Positions 1-7,110 of a stretch of 41,441 bases of DNA are shown piece by piece. The stretch lies in assembly GCA_031551145.1 (NCBI GenBank), contig JAVBNZ010000068.1:1-41441 (forward strand). Reading direction: 5' to 3'. Position 1 is the first letter of the stretch. Each line of letters opens with the position of its first letter. The notes beneath the pieces are model-generated. The model was given only the letters and a program-made list of their open reading frames with translations. It searched no databases and was not told the origin of the DNA. Position numbers and translations under genes: made by a program. Source of the DNA: WRKB01 sp031551145 (GTDB taxonomy: Bacteria > Desulfobacterota > Desulfovibrionia > Desulfovibrionales > Desulfovibrionaceae).

Positions 1-2
1 TG

Positions 3-656
3 CCCTCCTCCCCCCACCTCATAGCCCCGCGCAGCCGCATTTCCAAGGAACTGCGCGAAGCAAAGCAGAACCATCGCGGCATGGTGTTCTGGCTCACCGG
101 CATGTCGGGCGCCGGAAAATCGACGCTCGCGCACATCGCCGAGGCGGTGCTGTTCAAGAAGGACTATCGCATCCTGGTGTTGGACGGCGACGCTGTGCGC
201 TCCGGCCTGTGCCGCGATCTGGGCTTTTCAACGGAGGATCGGCAGGAAAACAACCGCCGGGTGGCCGAACTTGCCAAACTTTTCGCCACAAGCGGCACGA
301 TCTGCCTTTGCGCGCTCATTTCACCGAGTGCGGCCTTTCGTGAGGAGGCAAGGCGCATCATCGGCAAAGAATTTTTCCGCGAGATTTTTATTTCCTGCTC
401 TGTGGAAGAATGCGAACGCCGGGACGTAAAAGGCTTTTACAAAAAGGCGCGGCAGGGGAAAATCAAAAACTACACGGGAATTTCCTCGGGATATGAGCCG
501 CCGGCAACGCCGGACTGCGTGATTGACACGGAGAGCGCCCCTGAAGCCGACTGCGCTGAAGCGCTCCTGAATTTTATTGAAAAAAACGCGAAATTTCACT
601 GTGATATGCCGAACCGCGAGCACGATCCTGTTTCCTTTTCGCTGAATCTGCTGTAA
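3..656 (+). CDS. cysC: Adenylylsulfate (APS) kinase, 5'-truncated by window edge
   Basis: Phosphorylates APS to PAPS with ATP in the cytoplasm. Numbering from the first in-window Met at 81, the Walker A motif GMSGAGKST is at residues 7-15. It is followed by the APS-kinase signature DGDAVRSGLCRDLGFS with DRQENNRR, then SPSAAFREEAR and the C-terminal KGFYKKAR...YTGISSGYEPP segment. The frame stays open upstream of 81 to position 3, and the upstream residues (...RISKELREAKQNHRG) fit the usual APS-kinase lead-in, so 81 is an internal Met and the true start lies outside the window. Dissimilatory sulfate reducers reduce APS directly, so PAPS made here is more likely used for sulfation of a surface glycan, which fits the glycosyltransferase-like gene 9 bp downstream. 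That role is inference; the enzyme assignment is firm. Confidence 0.93.
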   Translation, partial: PSSPHLIAPRSRISKELREAKQNHRGMVFWLTGMSGAGKSTLAHIAEAVLFKKDYRILVLDGDAVRSGLCRDLGFSTEDRQENNRRVAELAKLFATSGTICLCALISPSAAFREEARRIIGKEFFREIFISCSVEECERRDVKGFYKKARQGKIKNYTGISSGYEPPATPDCVIDTESAPEADCAEALLNFIEKNAKFHCDMPNREHDPVSFSLNLL

Positions 657-665
657 TTCCTGCGC

Positions 666-2018
666 ATGAAAGTTTTTTCCGCTCCGCCGCGTATCCAGCG
701 CGACGAGAATCTCTTCGCCGCGCCGACTGCCTATGCGGCCTTCGGCCCCCGCCTGCGTTTCGATCTCGATGCGCCGCCTCTACGCGATGTTTTTGCCGCC
801 AAATTCGCGGATATTCTGGACGAGCGCCTGAGCAGGGGCACGGAAGCGGCGCTTGTAACAGCGCTTCGTTTGAGTGCGGAAAAACCCGGCAACATCCATT
901 ACAACCTGGAATACGTCCGCCAGCTCCTCGCGGCAGGCACGGCGGAGCATGCGGAAACGGCACGTCAAATTCTCGACGTCGTGCTCGAACTGCGGCCGGA
1001 CAACGCTCTTGCCCTGGCGCTTGCGGGCTATTCCCGCATGCAGCGGGGGGAACACGAAGAAGCGCTGCGGTTTTTCAGCCTGAGCGCCGAAGCCGACCCG
1101 GCGGACGCCTTTGCCCGCATCAACGCCGAATTTCTGCGCCGTAAACTCTTTCCGCAATCCGCTGCGCAAAGCCCCGCCACACTGCCGCCCATAACCATCG
1201 CCACCAGCCTGCCGCCGCAGGATATCAAAACAAGCCGGCTTGCCGTGGATTCCTGGCGCGCGCTCGGCTTCCGCATCGTCTCGGTGAACACGGAAGAAGA
1301 ATGCCGCCTGCTGGAAAAACATTTTCCGGACGCGGACTTTTGCGTCAACAACGAAAGCGCCCGCGCCCTGACCGGCAGGGATCATCAATACCTTGACGCC
1401 CTGCTCGACGCGCTGGCCGCCTGCGACACGGACATCTGCGGCATCGTCAACGCGGACATCGTGCTGCGGGGCGGCCCCAAGGCCTGGGCGCACATTGCGG
1501 ATGCGGCCCGCGAGGGTTTTGTGTTCGGCCCCCGCGTCAACCTGCGCAGCCTCGACTATAGGGAAGGCCGCATACACAGCGCGGGCTTTGATATTTTTTT
1601 CTTCCCCAAGAGTTTTCTTGCCCGCGTGCCGCGCACGCGCTTCATCATCGGCCAGCCCTTCTGGGATCTCTTTTTCCCCGTCTGCGCGCAATTGGCGGGT
1701 TTGAAGACGCATCTCTGCTTAAGCCCCGTCGCCCTGCACAAAACGCACGAAATTCATTGGAACGACGAACTCTTCATTCACCTGGGCTTTCACCTGCTGG
1801 AGCATTTCGCGCCGGCGCTCGGGCTCTTTTTGAGTTCCCATACCGGAAGCGGGCGCTATTTCAAAAATACGGCCGGCATCCTCTCGGAAACCACAAGCTG
1901 CTCCCTGCGCGGCGCGGCCGCTCCGCTCTTCTGCCCCGGCGCGCAATTCGCGGGCTGCGTTGCGCCCGTGGATCCCTTCTACTGGACAGGGGCGGAAAAA
2001 ACCCTCATTGTCTGGTAG
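666..2018 (+). CDS. TPR-containing glycosyltransferase-like protein
   Basis: A 450-aa soluble protein beginning 9 bp after the APS kinase, probably co-transcribed with it. Residues about 73-155 look like one or two tetratricopeptide helical hairpins (YNLEYVRQLLAAG, ARQILDVVLELRPDNALALALAGYSRMQRGEHEEAL...). From residue 174 the protein has an alpha/beta character, and the segment CGIVNADIVL at 258-267 resembles the acidic metal/nucleotide-sugar motif of GT-A glycosyltransferases. No signal peptide or membrane segment is visible. I do not recognise an exact family, and the glycosyltransferase assignment rests on the motif and the neighbour. There is no strong Shine-Dalgarno before ATG 666, which could mean translational coupling to cysC. 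Confidence 0.6.
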   Translation: MKVFSAPPRIQRDENLFAAPTAYAAFGPRLRFDLDAPPLRDVFAAKFADILDERLSRGTEAALVTALRLSAEKPGNIHYNLEYVRQLLAAGTAEHAETARQILDVVLELRPDNALALALAGYSRMQRGEHEEALRFFSLSAEADPADAFARINAEFLRRKLFPQSAAQSPATLPPITIATSLPPQDIKTSRLAVDSWRALGFRIVSVNTEEECRLLEKHFPDADFCVNNESARALTGRDHQYLDALLDALAACDTDICGIVNADIVLRGGPKAWAHIADAAREGFVFGPRVNLRSLDYREGRIHSAGFDIFFFPKSFLARVPRTRFIIGQPFWDLFFPVCAQLAGLKTHLCLSPVALHKTHEIHWNDELFIHLGFHLLEHFAPALGLFLSSHTGSGRYFKNTAGILSETTSCSLRGAAAPLFCPGAQFAGCVAPVDPFYWTGAEKTLIVW

Positions 2019-2037
2019 TTCCTTCATCCGGACGGCC

Positions 2038-2850
2038 ATGCTGAAAAAATCCCCCTTCTCCCTGCCCCGCGAAGAATACGCGGGTGCGCGCAAGCGCCTC
2101 TTCATCGGGCTGATGGCCGGCTCCTGCGCGCTGGTGGGGATCATTCTCTTTCTCGGCTGGCTGGTGCCCTATCTCGGGCTTTCGGCCATCCATCCGGCTT
2201 TGCCCTTCATTTCCACCGCGCTCTGCGTCCTGCTGCTTCTGGCCCTTACCTGGATCTGCGCCGGGCTGATCTTCCACATGTACACGGGCCGCTTTCTGCC
2301 CGGCATAGGGCGCATACGCGGCATCACCATACGGCTCATGCTGCCGCTTATGGTGCTGATCGGGCGGGCGTTGGGCATCAGCCGGGAGCGGGTGCGTCTT
2401 TCCTTCGTCAAGGTCAACAACGAGCTGGTGCTGGCCGCGAAAATACGCTGCGCGCCGCACAAACTGCTGGTGCTGGTGCCGCACTGCATCCAGCGCAGCG
2501 CCTGCCCGCACCGCCTGACCACGGACACCGAACGCTGCGCGCGCTGCGGCCTTTGCCCGGTGAGCGGCCTGCTGGAACTGCGCGACACATACGGTTTCGA
2601 ACTCTGCGTGGCCACGGGCGGCACCATTGCCCGGCGCGTGGTGGTGGAGCGCCGGCCGGGGCTTATCATCGCCGTGGCCTGCGAGCGGGATCTGACCTCC
2701 GGCATCCAGGATTCCTACCCCATTCCGGTCTTCGGGCTGCCGAACTCGCGCCCGCACGGCCCCTGCCGCGACACGCTGGTCTGCCTGCGCAGACTGGAGG
2801 AACTGGTGCGGCATTTTACCGGGCAGGAGCCGCGCGTGCCGGCGGAATAA
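2038..2850 (+). CDS. DUF116 family membrane protein with cysteine cluster
   Basis: A 270-aa protein matching the DUF116 family, whose function is unknown. Two hydrophobic segments at about residues 22-43 and 56-80 are followed by a cytoplasmic-type domain rich in cysteines: C138, C150, C156, C167, C170, C173, C190, C215 and C243. The CARCGLC spacing (167-173) suggests metal or Fe-S binding, which is inference. The ATG at 2038 is chosen because earlier in-frame starts (from 1960) lie inside the preceding gene and would add a poorly hydrophobic N-terminus. The gene ends 8 bp before the trp-leader promoter, so it closes the upstream transcription unit. Confidence 0.75.
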   Translation: MLKKSPFSLPREEYAGARKRLFIGLMAGSCALVGIILFLGWLVPYLGLSAIHPALPFISTALCVLLLLALTWICAGLIFHMYTGRFLPGIGRIRGITIRLMLPLMVLIGRALGISRERVRLSFVKVNNELVLAAKIRCAPHKLLVLVPHCIQRSACPHRLTTDTERCARCGLCPVSGLLELRDTYGFELCVATGGTIARRVVVERRPGLIIAVACERDLTSGIQDSYPIPVFGLPNSRPHGPCRDTLVCLRRLEELVRHFTGQEPRVPAE

Positions 2851-2857
2851 AAAACAG

Positions 2858-2887
2858 TTGACAACAACCCCGCTCTACGGATATGCA
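2858..2887 (+). promoter_or_regulatory. Candidate sigma-70 promoter of the trp leader/trpB
   Basis: A perfect -35 TTGACA at 2858-2863 is followed after 18 bp by a weak -10-like TATGCA at 2882-2887. It directly precedes the Trp-codon leader ORF. The -10 is poor, and the predicted start near 2894 would put the leader ATG at or almost at the 5' end of the RNA, so the exact -10 is uncertain. I saw no clear TrpR-type operator. Confidence 0.45.
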
Positions 2888-2894
2888 TCACCGC

Positions 2895-2945
2895 ATGAAC
2901 ATGACACAGCGCTCTTCCTTCCTCCAGTGGTGGCGTCCCTTCTGA
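2895..2945 (+). CDS. trpL: trp leader peptide with tandem Trp codons
   Basis: A 16-codon ORF, MNMTQRSSFLQWWRPF, with adjacent TGG TGG codons at 2928-2933 and a TGA at 2943-2945. It lies 40 bp upstream of an intrinsic terminator and 112 bp upstream of trpB. The WWR arrangement matches the Escherichia coli trp leader peptide (GWWRTS). In that established mechanism, ribosome stalling at Trp codons when charged tRNA-Trp is scarce prevents terminator formation. In-frame ATGs at 2883 and 2901 are alternative starts. No good Shine-Dalgarno is visible, so the start is uncertain, but the Trp codons and stop are shared by all three choices. Confidence 0.82.
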   Translation: MNMTQRSSFLQWWRPF

Positions 2946-2952
2946 CGAAGGG
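2937..2952 (+). promoter_or_regulatory. Pause-type hairpin of the trp attenuator
   Basis: CCCTTC (2937-2942), loop TGAC, GAAGGG (2947-2952). The hairpin overlaps the end and stop codon of the leader peptide, where the 1:2 (pause/protector) hairpin lies in classical trp attenuators. A ribosome stalled at the Trp codons would cover its 5' arm. Confidence 0.5.
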
Positions 2953-2985
2953 CCGGGTTGCGCGTTGTCGTATTTGTAAAAAATC

Positions 2986-3021
2986 AAAACCGCGGTCGAA
3001 AGCTTCGACCGCGGTTTTTTT
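2986..3021 (+). terminator. Rho-independent attenuator terminator before trpB
   Basis: A perfect 14-bp inverted repeat, AAACCGCGGTCGAA (2987-3000) and TTCGACCGCGGTTT (3004-3017), with a 3-base loop and a T run through 3021. It lies between the Trp leader peptide and trpB, so it is an attenuator and not the end of the DUF116 gene unit. I could find only weak pairing (CGG(G)TT at about 2954-2959 with AACCG at 2988-2992) for an antiterminator. Confidence 0.9.
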
Positions 3022-3057
3022 GTTGCCGGAGCTTTCGCGCAGAACAAGGAGTCAGTC

Positions 3058-4287
3058 ATGTCCGCAGTCTTTCCTCTTGTTGATGCCCCCGAAAGCGAAG
3101 GCCGTTTCGGCCCCTACGGCGGCCAGTACGTCCCCGATCACCTGAAAAAGGAACTCGACGCCATAGCCGCCGCCTTTGCGGAATGCCTGGCGGATCCGGC
3201 CTTCAACGCCGAGTTGGACGCCTATCTGGCCGAATACGTCGGCCGTCCCAATCCCGTTTTTTACTGCGCCAACCTGAGCCGCGAGATGGGCGGAGCGCGC
3301 ATCTTCCTCAAACGCGAGGATCTCAACCACCTCGGCGCGCACAAGCTCAACAACACCCTCGGGCAGATCCTGCTCGCCCGCCGCATGGGCAAGAAGCGGG
3401 TGATCGCGGAAACCGGCGCCGGCCAGCACGGGGTTTCCGCTGCCGCCTCGGCCGCCCTCATGGGCATGGAATGCGTGATCTATATGGGCGAGGAAGACAC
3501 GCGCCGGCAGCAGCTCAACGTCTTCCGCATGCGCATGATGGGCGCGAAGGTCGTTGCGGTCACCAGGGGCCAGCGCACCCTCAAGGAGGCCGTGGACGCG
3601 GCCATTGAAGATTGGGCCGAAAATATCGACTCGACCTTTTATCTGCTCGGCTCCGCCGTGGGCCCGCACCCCTACCCGACCATCGTGCGCCGCTTCCAGT
3701 CCGTGATCAGCCGGGAGGCGCGCGCCCAGATGCTCGCCAAGGAAAAGGCCCTGCCCGATTACTGCGTGGCCTGCGTGGGCGGCGGCTCCAACGCCATCGG
3801 GTTTTTCGCGGAATTCATCAAAGATGCTGCCGTGCAGCTTGTCGGCGTGGAACCGGCCGGCCGGGGCCTCGACAACATGGGCGATCACGCCGCCACCATG
3901 ACCAAGGGCACGCCCGGCGTGATCCACGGCTATCATTCCTACCTGCTGCAGGATGAAACAGGCGAGGCCGCGCCGGTCTATTCCATCTCCGCCGGGCTGG
4001 ACTATCCCGGCGTGGGACCGGAACACGCCATGCTGAAGGATCAGGGCCGCGCGCGCTACGAATGCGCCACGGACGAGGAAGCGCTGAACGCCTTTCTCAC
4101 CCTTTCCCGCACCGAGGGCATCATTCCGGCCCTGGAATCCGCGCACGCCCTGGCCTACGCCATGCGCCTCGCGCCCACGCTCGGCCCGGACAAACGCATT
4201 CTGGTCTGCCTTTCCGGCCGGGGCGACAAAGACGTGCGCACCGTGGCCGAACTGGTCGATTCCGGCCAAATCACCTTCAACGCATAA
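3058..4287 (+). CDS. trpB: Tryptophan synthase beta chain
   Basis: Condenses indole with L-serine to tryptophan using PLP. The 409-aa length and sequence fit the classical TrpB1 type. The PLP lysine is K96 in HLGAHKLNN, the catalytic glutamate is E118 in AETGAGQHG, and the PLP phosphate loop is GGGSNAIG at 241-248. A good AGGAG precedes ATG 3058. No trpA or other trp gene adjoins it; argJ follows 11 bp downstream. It is controlled by the leader peptide and terminator at 2895-3021. The alpha subunit must be encoded elsewhere, or this copy acts alone on free indole; the sequence does not decide between these. Confidence 0.97.
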   Translation: MSAVFPLVDAPESEGRFGPYGGQYVPDHLKKELDAIAAAFAECLADPAFNAELDAYLAEYVGRPNPVFYCANLSREMGGARIFLKREDLNHLGAHKLNNTLGQILLARRMGKKRVIAETGAGQHGVSAAASAALMGMECVIYMGEEDTRRQQLNVFRMRMMGAKVVAVTRGQRTLKEAVDAAIEDWAENIDSTFYLLGSAVGPHPYPTIVRRFQSVISREARAQMLAKEKALPDYCVACVGGGSNAIGFFAEFIKDAAVQLVGVEPAGRGLDNMGDHAATMTKGTPGVIHGYHSYLLQDETGEAAPVYSISAGLDYPGVGPEHAMLKDQGRARYECATDEEALNAFLTLSRTEGIIPALESAHALAYAMRLAPTLGPDKRILVCLSGRGDKDVRTVAELVDSGQITFNA

Positions 4288-4298
4288 AAAGGCTCTCC

Positions 4299-5480
4299 AT
4301 GCAGACTCTTCCCAAGGGCTATCGCCTGGGCACGGCCGCCGCCGGCTTCCGCAAGGCCGGGCGGGACGATCTCGCGCTGCTGGTCAGCGACCGGCCGGCC
4401 GTGGCCGCCGGAGTATTCACCACCAACGCCTTTAAAGCCGCGCCCGTGCTGGTCTGCATGGAAACGCTGGCGGAACGCGAAAGCGTGCGGGCCGTGCTTG
4501 TCAATTCCGGCCAGGCCAATGCCTGCACCGGCGACGAAGGTCTGGCCCGCTGCCGGAAAACCCTGGACATGACCGCAGCGGCAGCCGGGCTTGACGCGGG
4601 CGACATTCTGCCCATGTCCACGGGCGTGATCGGCGATCAGTTGCGGATGGATTTGTGGGAAAAAGCCGTGCCTTCCCTGGCCGATGCGCTGGGCACGGCG
4701 GACGCCGAACGCTTCACCAGGGCGATCATGACCACGGACGCCTTTCCGAAATTCGCCTCGCGGGAACTCGCGCTTCCCGGCGGCACGGTGCGTCTGTGCT
4801 GCTCGGCCAAGGGCGCGGGCATGATCTGCCCGAACATGGCCACCATGCTCTGCGTTTCGTACTGCGACGCGGACGTGGAGCCGGCGGTCTGGCGGGCGCT
4901 GTTCCGCCGGGCCGCGGACACCACCTTCAACCGCGTCAGCGTGGACGGCGACACCTCCACCAACGACACCCTGCTCGGCCTGGCCAACGGCGCTTCCGGG
5001 GTGCGCATGGGAGCGGCGGAACTGCCCCTGCTGGAAGAAGCCCTGCGCGACCTGCTCGGCCGCGTTGCATACATGTTGGTGCAGGACGGCGAAGGCGCGA
5101 CCAAGGTGCTGCACATCCGCGTGCGGGGCGCGCGGGACGCGGCCGATGCCGAACGCGTTGCGCGCACCGTGGGGCATTCGCAACTCGTCAAAACCGCCAT
5201 GTTCGGGCGCGATCCCAACTGGGGCCGCATTGTGGCGGCCGTGGGGCGCAGCGGCGCGGATTTCCGGCCGGAAGACGTGGGCGTGCACCTCTGCGGGGTG
5301 GAGCTGTTCCGCAGGGGCCGGCCCACGGGCGTGGACGTGGACGCCCTGCTGCGCGAGCCGCTGGATCGGCGCGACGTGCGCATAGACATCTATCTGGGTG
5401 CGGGCGACGGGGAATATCTTTTGCTGGCCTCGGATCTGGGCCACGATTACGTCACCTGCAACGCCGATTACAGGACATAA
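4299..5480 (+). CDS. argJ: Bifunctional glutamate N-acetyltransferase / ornithine acetyltransferase
   Basis: Transfers the acetyl group from N-acetylornithine to glutamate, and may also use acetyl-CoA, in the cyclic arginine pathway. The family's autoproteolytic site, between Ala and Thr, is visible in CPNMATML with T182 as the new N-terminal nucleophile of the beta chain, preceded by AKGAGMI. Other family marks are VFTTNAFKAAPV, NSGQANACTG and the C-terminal CNADYRT. The 393-aa length is normal. ATG 4299 lies 11 bp after trpB, so the two genes are probably co-transcribed and arginine synthesis would share the trp attenuator. Upstream in-frame codons overlap trpB and were not used as the start. 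Confidence 0.96.
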   Translation: MQTLPKGYRLGTAAAGFRKAGRDDLALLVSDRPAVAAGVFTTNAFKAAPVLVCMETLAERESVRAVLVNSGQANACTGDEGLARCRKTLDMTAAAAGLDAGDILPMSTGVIGDQLRMDLWEKAVPSLADALGTADAERFTRAIMTTDAFPKFASRELALPGGTVRLCCSAKGAGMICPNMATMLCVSYCDADVEPAVWRALFRRAADTTFNRVSVDGDTSTNDTLLGLANGASGVRMGAAELPLLEEALRDLLGRVAYMLVQDGEGATKVLHIRVRGARDAADAERVARTVGHSQLVKTAMFGRDPNWGRIVAAVGRSGADFRPEDVGVHLCGVELFRRGRPTGVDVDALLREPLDRRDVRIDIYLGAGDGEYLLLASDLGHDYVTCNADYRT

Positions 5481-5504
5481 ACCATTCAAAAACACCGCCA
5501 AGGA

Positions 5505-5533
5505 TTGACAGGGCTGCGCTTGTGAAATAGAGT
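5505..5533 (+). promoter_or_regulatory. sat promoter, with a Rex-like half-site over the -10
   Basis: TTGACA at 5505-5510, 17-bp spacer, TAGAGT at 5528-5533. Bases 5520-5529 read TTGTGAAATA, which matches the first half of the Rex operator consensus (TTGTGAA...TTCACAA). The second half is not conserved. Rex is known to repress sat in Desulfovibrio vulgaris. Here only a half-site is visible, so Rex control is a hypothesis. Confidence 0.55.
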
Positions 5534-5567
5534 GCATGCGGGAGGGGCTTGGCGACGCTATGCTCTC

Positions 5568-5593
5568 CGGGCGACCCTGCCCGCAATTTTTTT
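5568..5593 (+). terminator. Terminator-like hairpin in the sat leader
   Basis: CGGGC (5568-5572), 6-base loop, GCCCG (5579-5583), then CAA and seven T (5587-5593), all inside the untranslated leader of sat. The stem is short but entirely G-C. It might attenuate transcription; a GC-rich palindrome at 5605-5618 follows. It overlaps a 12-codon ORF (5560-5598) with two Cys codons. Confidence 0.35.
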
Positions 5594-5653
5594 GTTGACG
5601 GAAGGCGGCGGCGCCGCCCCGATAAACATCATAACCTGTTCGGAGGATGAAGT

Positions 5654-6928
5654 ATGTCCAAATTGGTTCCCCCTCATGGCGGCAAAGGCTTGGTGTGTTG
5701 TCTTTTGAAAGGCGCTGAGCTGGAAGCCGAAAAGAAAAAGGCCGCCGGTTTGAAGCAGGTCGAAATCTCCTCCCGCAGCAAGGGCGACCTTATCATGATG
5801 GGCATCGGCGGCTTTTCGCCCCTGGACGGCTTCATGAAAAAGGCCGACTGGAAGAGCGTGTGCGAAAACCTGACGCTGGCCGACGGCACCTTCTGGCCCG
5901 TGCCCGTGACCATGGACGTTTCCAAGGAAGATGCCGCCGGCATCAAGCCCGGCCAGGAAATCGCCCTGGTGCGCAAGGGTGAGACCCTCGCCACCATGAA
6001 GGTCGACGAAGTGTATGAAATGACCGTTGCCGACAAAAAGTGGGAATGCGAAAAAGTGTTCAAGGGCAACGGCCCCGACTCCCAGAAGTTCTGGGAAGTG
6101 GCCGAAGCCGACCACCCCGGCGTGCAGATGGTCATGGCGCAGAAAGACTTCAACGTCGCCGGCAAGGTGAAAGTCCTTTCCGAAGGCGGCTTCCCCGAAA
6201 AGTTCCCCGGCATCTACAAGAGCCCGGCCGAACTCCGCGCCGAAATGGACGCCAAAAACTGGGGCAAGGTCGCCGCTCTGCAGCTGCGTAACCCCATGCA
6301 CCGTTCGCACGAATACCTGGCCAAGATCGCCGTTGAAGTGTGCGACGGCGTCGTCATCCACTCCCTGGTCGGCTCCCTGAAGCCCGGCGACATTCCGGCC
6401 GAAGTGCGCATGGATTGCATCAACACCCTGGTGGAAAAGTACTTCGTGAAAGACTTCGTCATCCAGGCCGGCTATCCGCTCGACATGCGCTACGCCGGTC
6501 CGCGCGAAGCGCTGCTGCACGCCACCTTCCGCCAGAACTACGGCATCAACAACCTGCTCGTCGGCCGCGACCACGCCGGCGTGGGCGACTTCTACGGCCT
6601 CTTCGAAGCCCAGGAAATCTTCGACAAAATGCCCAAGCCCGCCGACGCCGGCAAACGCCTGCTCTGCGAACCCATGAAGATCGACTGGACCTTCTACTGC
6701 TTCAAGTGCGACGGCATGGCCTCCCTGCGCACCTGCCCGCACGGCAAGGACGACCGCGTTGTCCTGTCCGGCACCAAGCTGCGCAAGATGCTCTCCGAAG
6801 GCGCGGACGTGCCCGATCACTTCGGCCGCGACGAATGCCTGGCCATTCTGCGCAAGTACTACGAAGGCCTGACCGAAAAAGTGGAAGTGAAGATGCAGGG
6901 CTTCGCCGCCGGCACCGGCATGAAATAA
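5654..6928 (+). CDS. sat: Sulfate adenylyltransferase (ATP sulfurylase), dissimilatory type
   Basis: Activates sulfate with ATP to APS, the first step of dissimilatory sulfate reduction, in the cytoplasm. The 424-aa protein has the nucleotide-binding QLRNPMHRSH motif (210-219, H216/H219), GRDHAG (304-309) and the CPHGKDD and SGTKLR segments. A cysteine/histidine set, C349, C352, C361 and H363, corresponds to the Zn/Co site described for ATP sulfurylases of Desulfovibrio. GGAGG lies 7 bases before ATG 5654. It is a single-gene unit with its own promoter (5505) and a strong terminator (6951), and its codon use is notably uniform, as expected for a highly expressed gene. Confidence 0.98.
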   Translation: MSKLVPPHGGKGLVCCLLKGAELEAEKKKAAGLKQVEISSRSKGDLIMMGIGGFSPLDGFMKKADWKSVCENLTLADGTFWPVPVTMDVSKEDAAGIKPGQEIALVRKGETLATMKVDEVYEMTVADKKWECEKVFKGNGPDSQKFWEVAEADHPGVQMVMAQKDFNVAGKVKVLSEGGFPEKFPGIYKSPAELRAEMDAKNWGKVAALQLRNPMHRSHEYLAKIAVEVCDGVVIHSLVGSLKPGDIPAEVRMDCINTLVEKYFVKDFVIQAGYPLDMRYAGPREALLHATFRQNYGINNLLVGRDHAGVGDFYGLFEAQEIFDKMPKPADAGKRLLCEPMKIDWTFYCFKCDGMASLRTCPHGKDDRVVLSGTKLRKMLSEGADVPDHFGRDECLAILRKYYEGLTEKVEVKMQGFAAGTGMK

Positions 6929-6950
6929 GCCTTTCCACAACCGAAACCTC

Positions 6951-6976
6951 AAAGGGGGCCCCCGCGGCCCCCTTTT
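6951..6976 (+). terminator. Rho-independent terminator of sat
   Basis: AAAGGGGGCC (6951-6960), 5-base loop, GGCCCCCTTT (6966-6975), followed by a T/C-rich tract. It lies 22 bp after the sat stop. Confidence 0.9.
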
Positions 6977-6993
6977 CCTTTTCTCTCTATGCC

Positions 6994-7022
6994 TTGCACT
7001 CAGGAAACAAACGGCGTATCTT
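6994..7022 (+). promoter_or_regulatory. Candidate sigma-70 promoter of the VKOR-maf operon
   Basis: TTGCAC (6994-6999), 17-bp spacer, TATCTT (7017-7022). It leaves a leader of about 80 nt that holds an imperfect stem, GGGCGCA.CCCG (7033-7044) with CGGG.TGCGCCC (7066-7077). Confidence 0.5.
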
Positions 7023-7110
7023 ATAGCGATTAGGGCGCACCCCGCCACTCTTTCAGACGCCGCGACGGGATGCGCCCCTGCAACGCCGCCGCCTTCCACA
7101 GAGAGACGCC

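Noticed and set aside
2953..2992. A convincing antiterminator helix in the trp leader
   Set aside because: Only a 5-bp bulged pairing could be drawn by hand; not listed as a feature without a folding computation.
4062..4298. N-terminal extension of argJ into trpB
   Set aside because: Translation of this part is unlike ArgJ and overlaps the conserved trpB C-terminus; ATG 4299 starts the family sequence.
5558..7099. Long minus-strand frame covering sat
   Set aside because: It is antisense to a highly conserved sat gene and has no recognisable domain.
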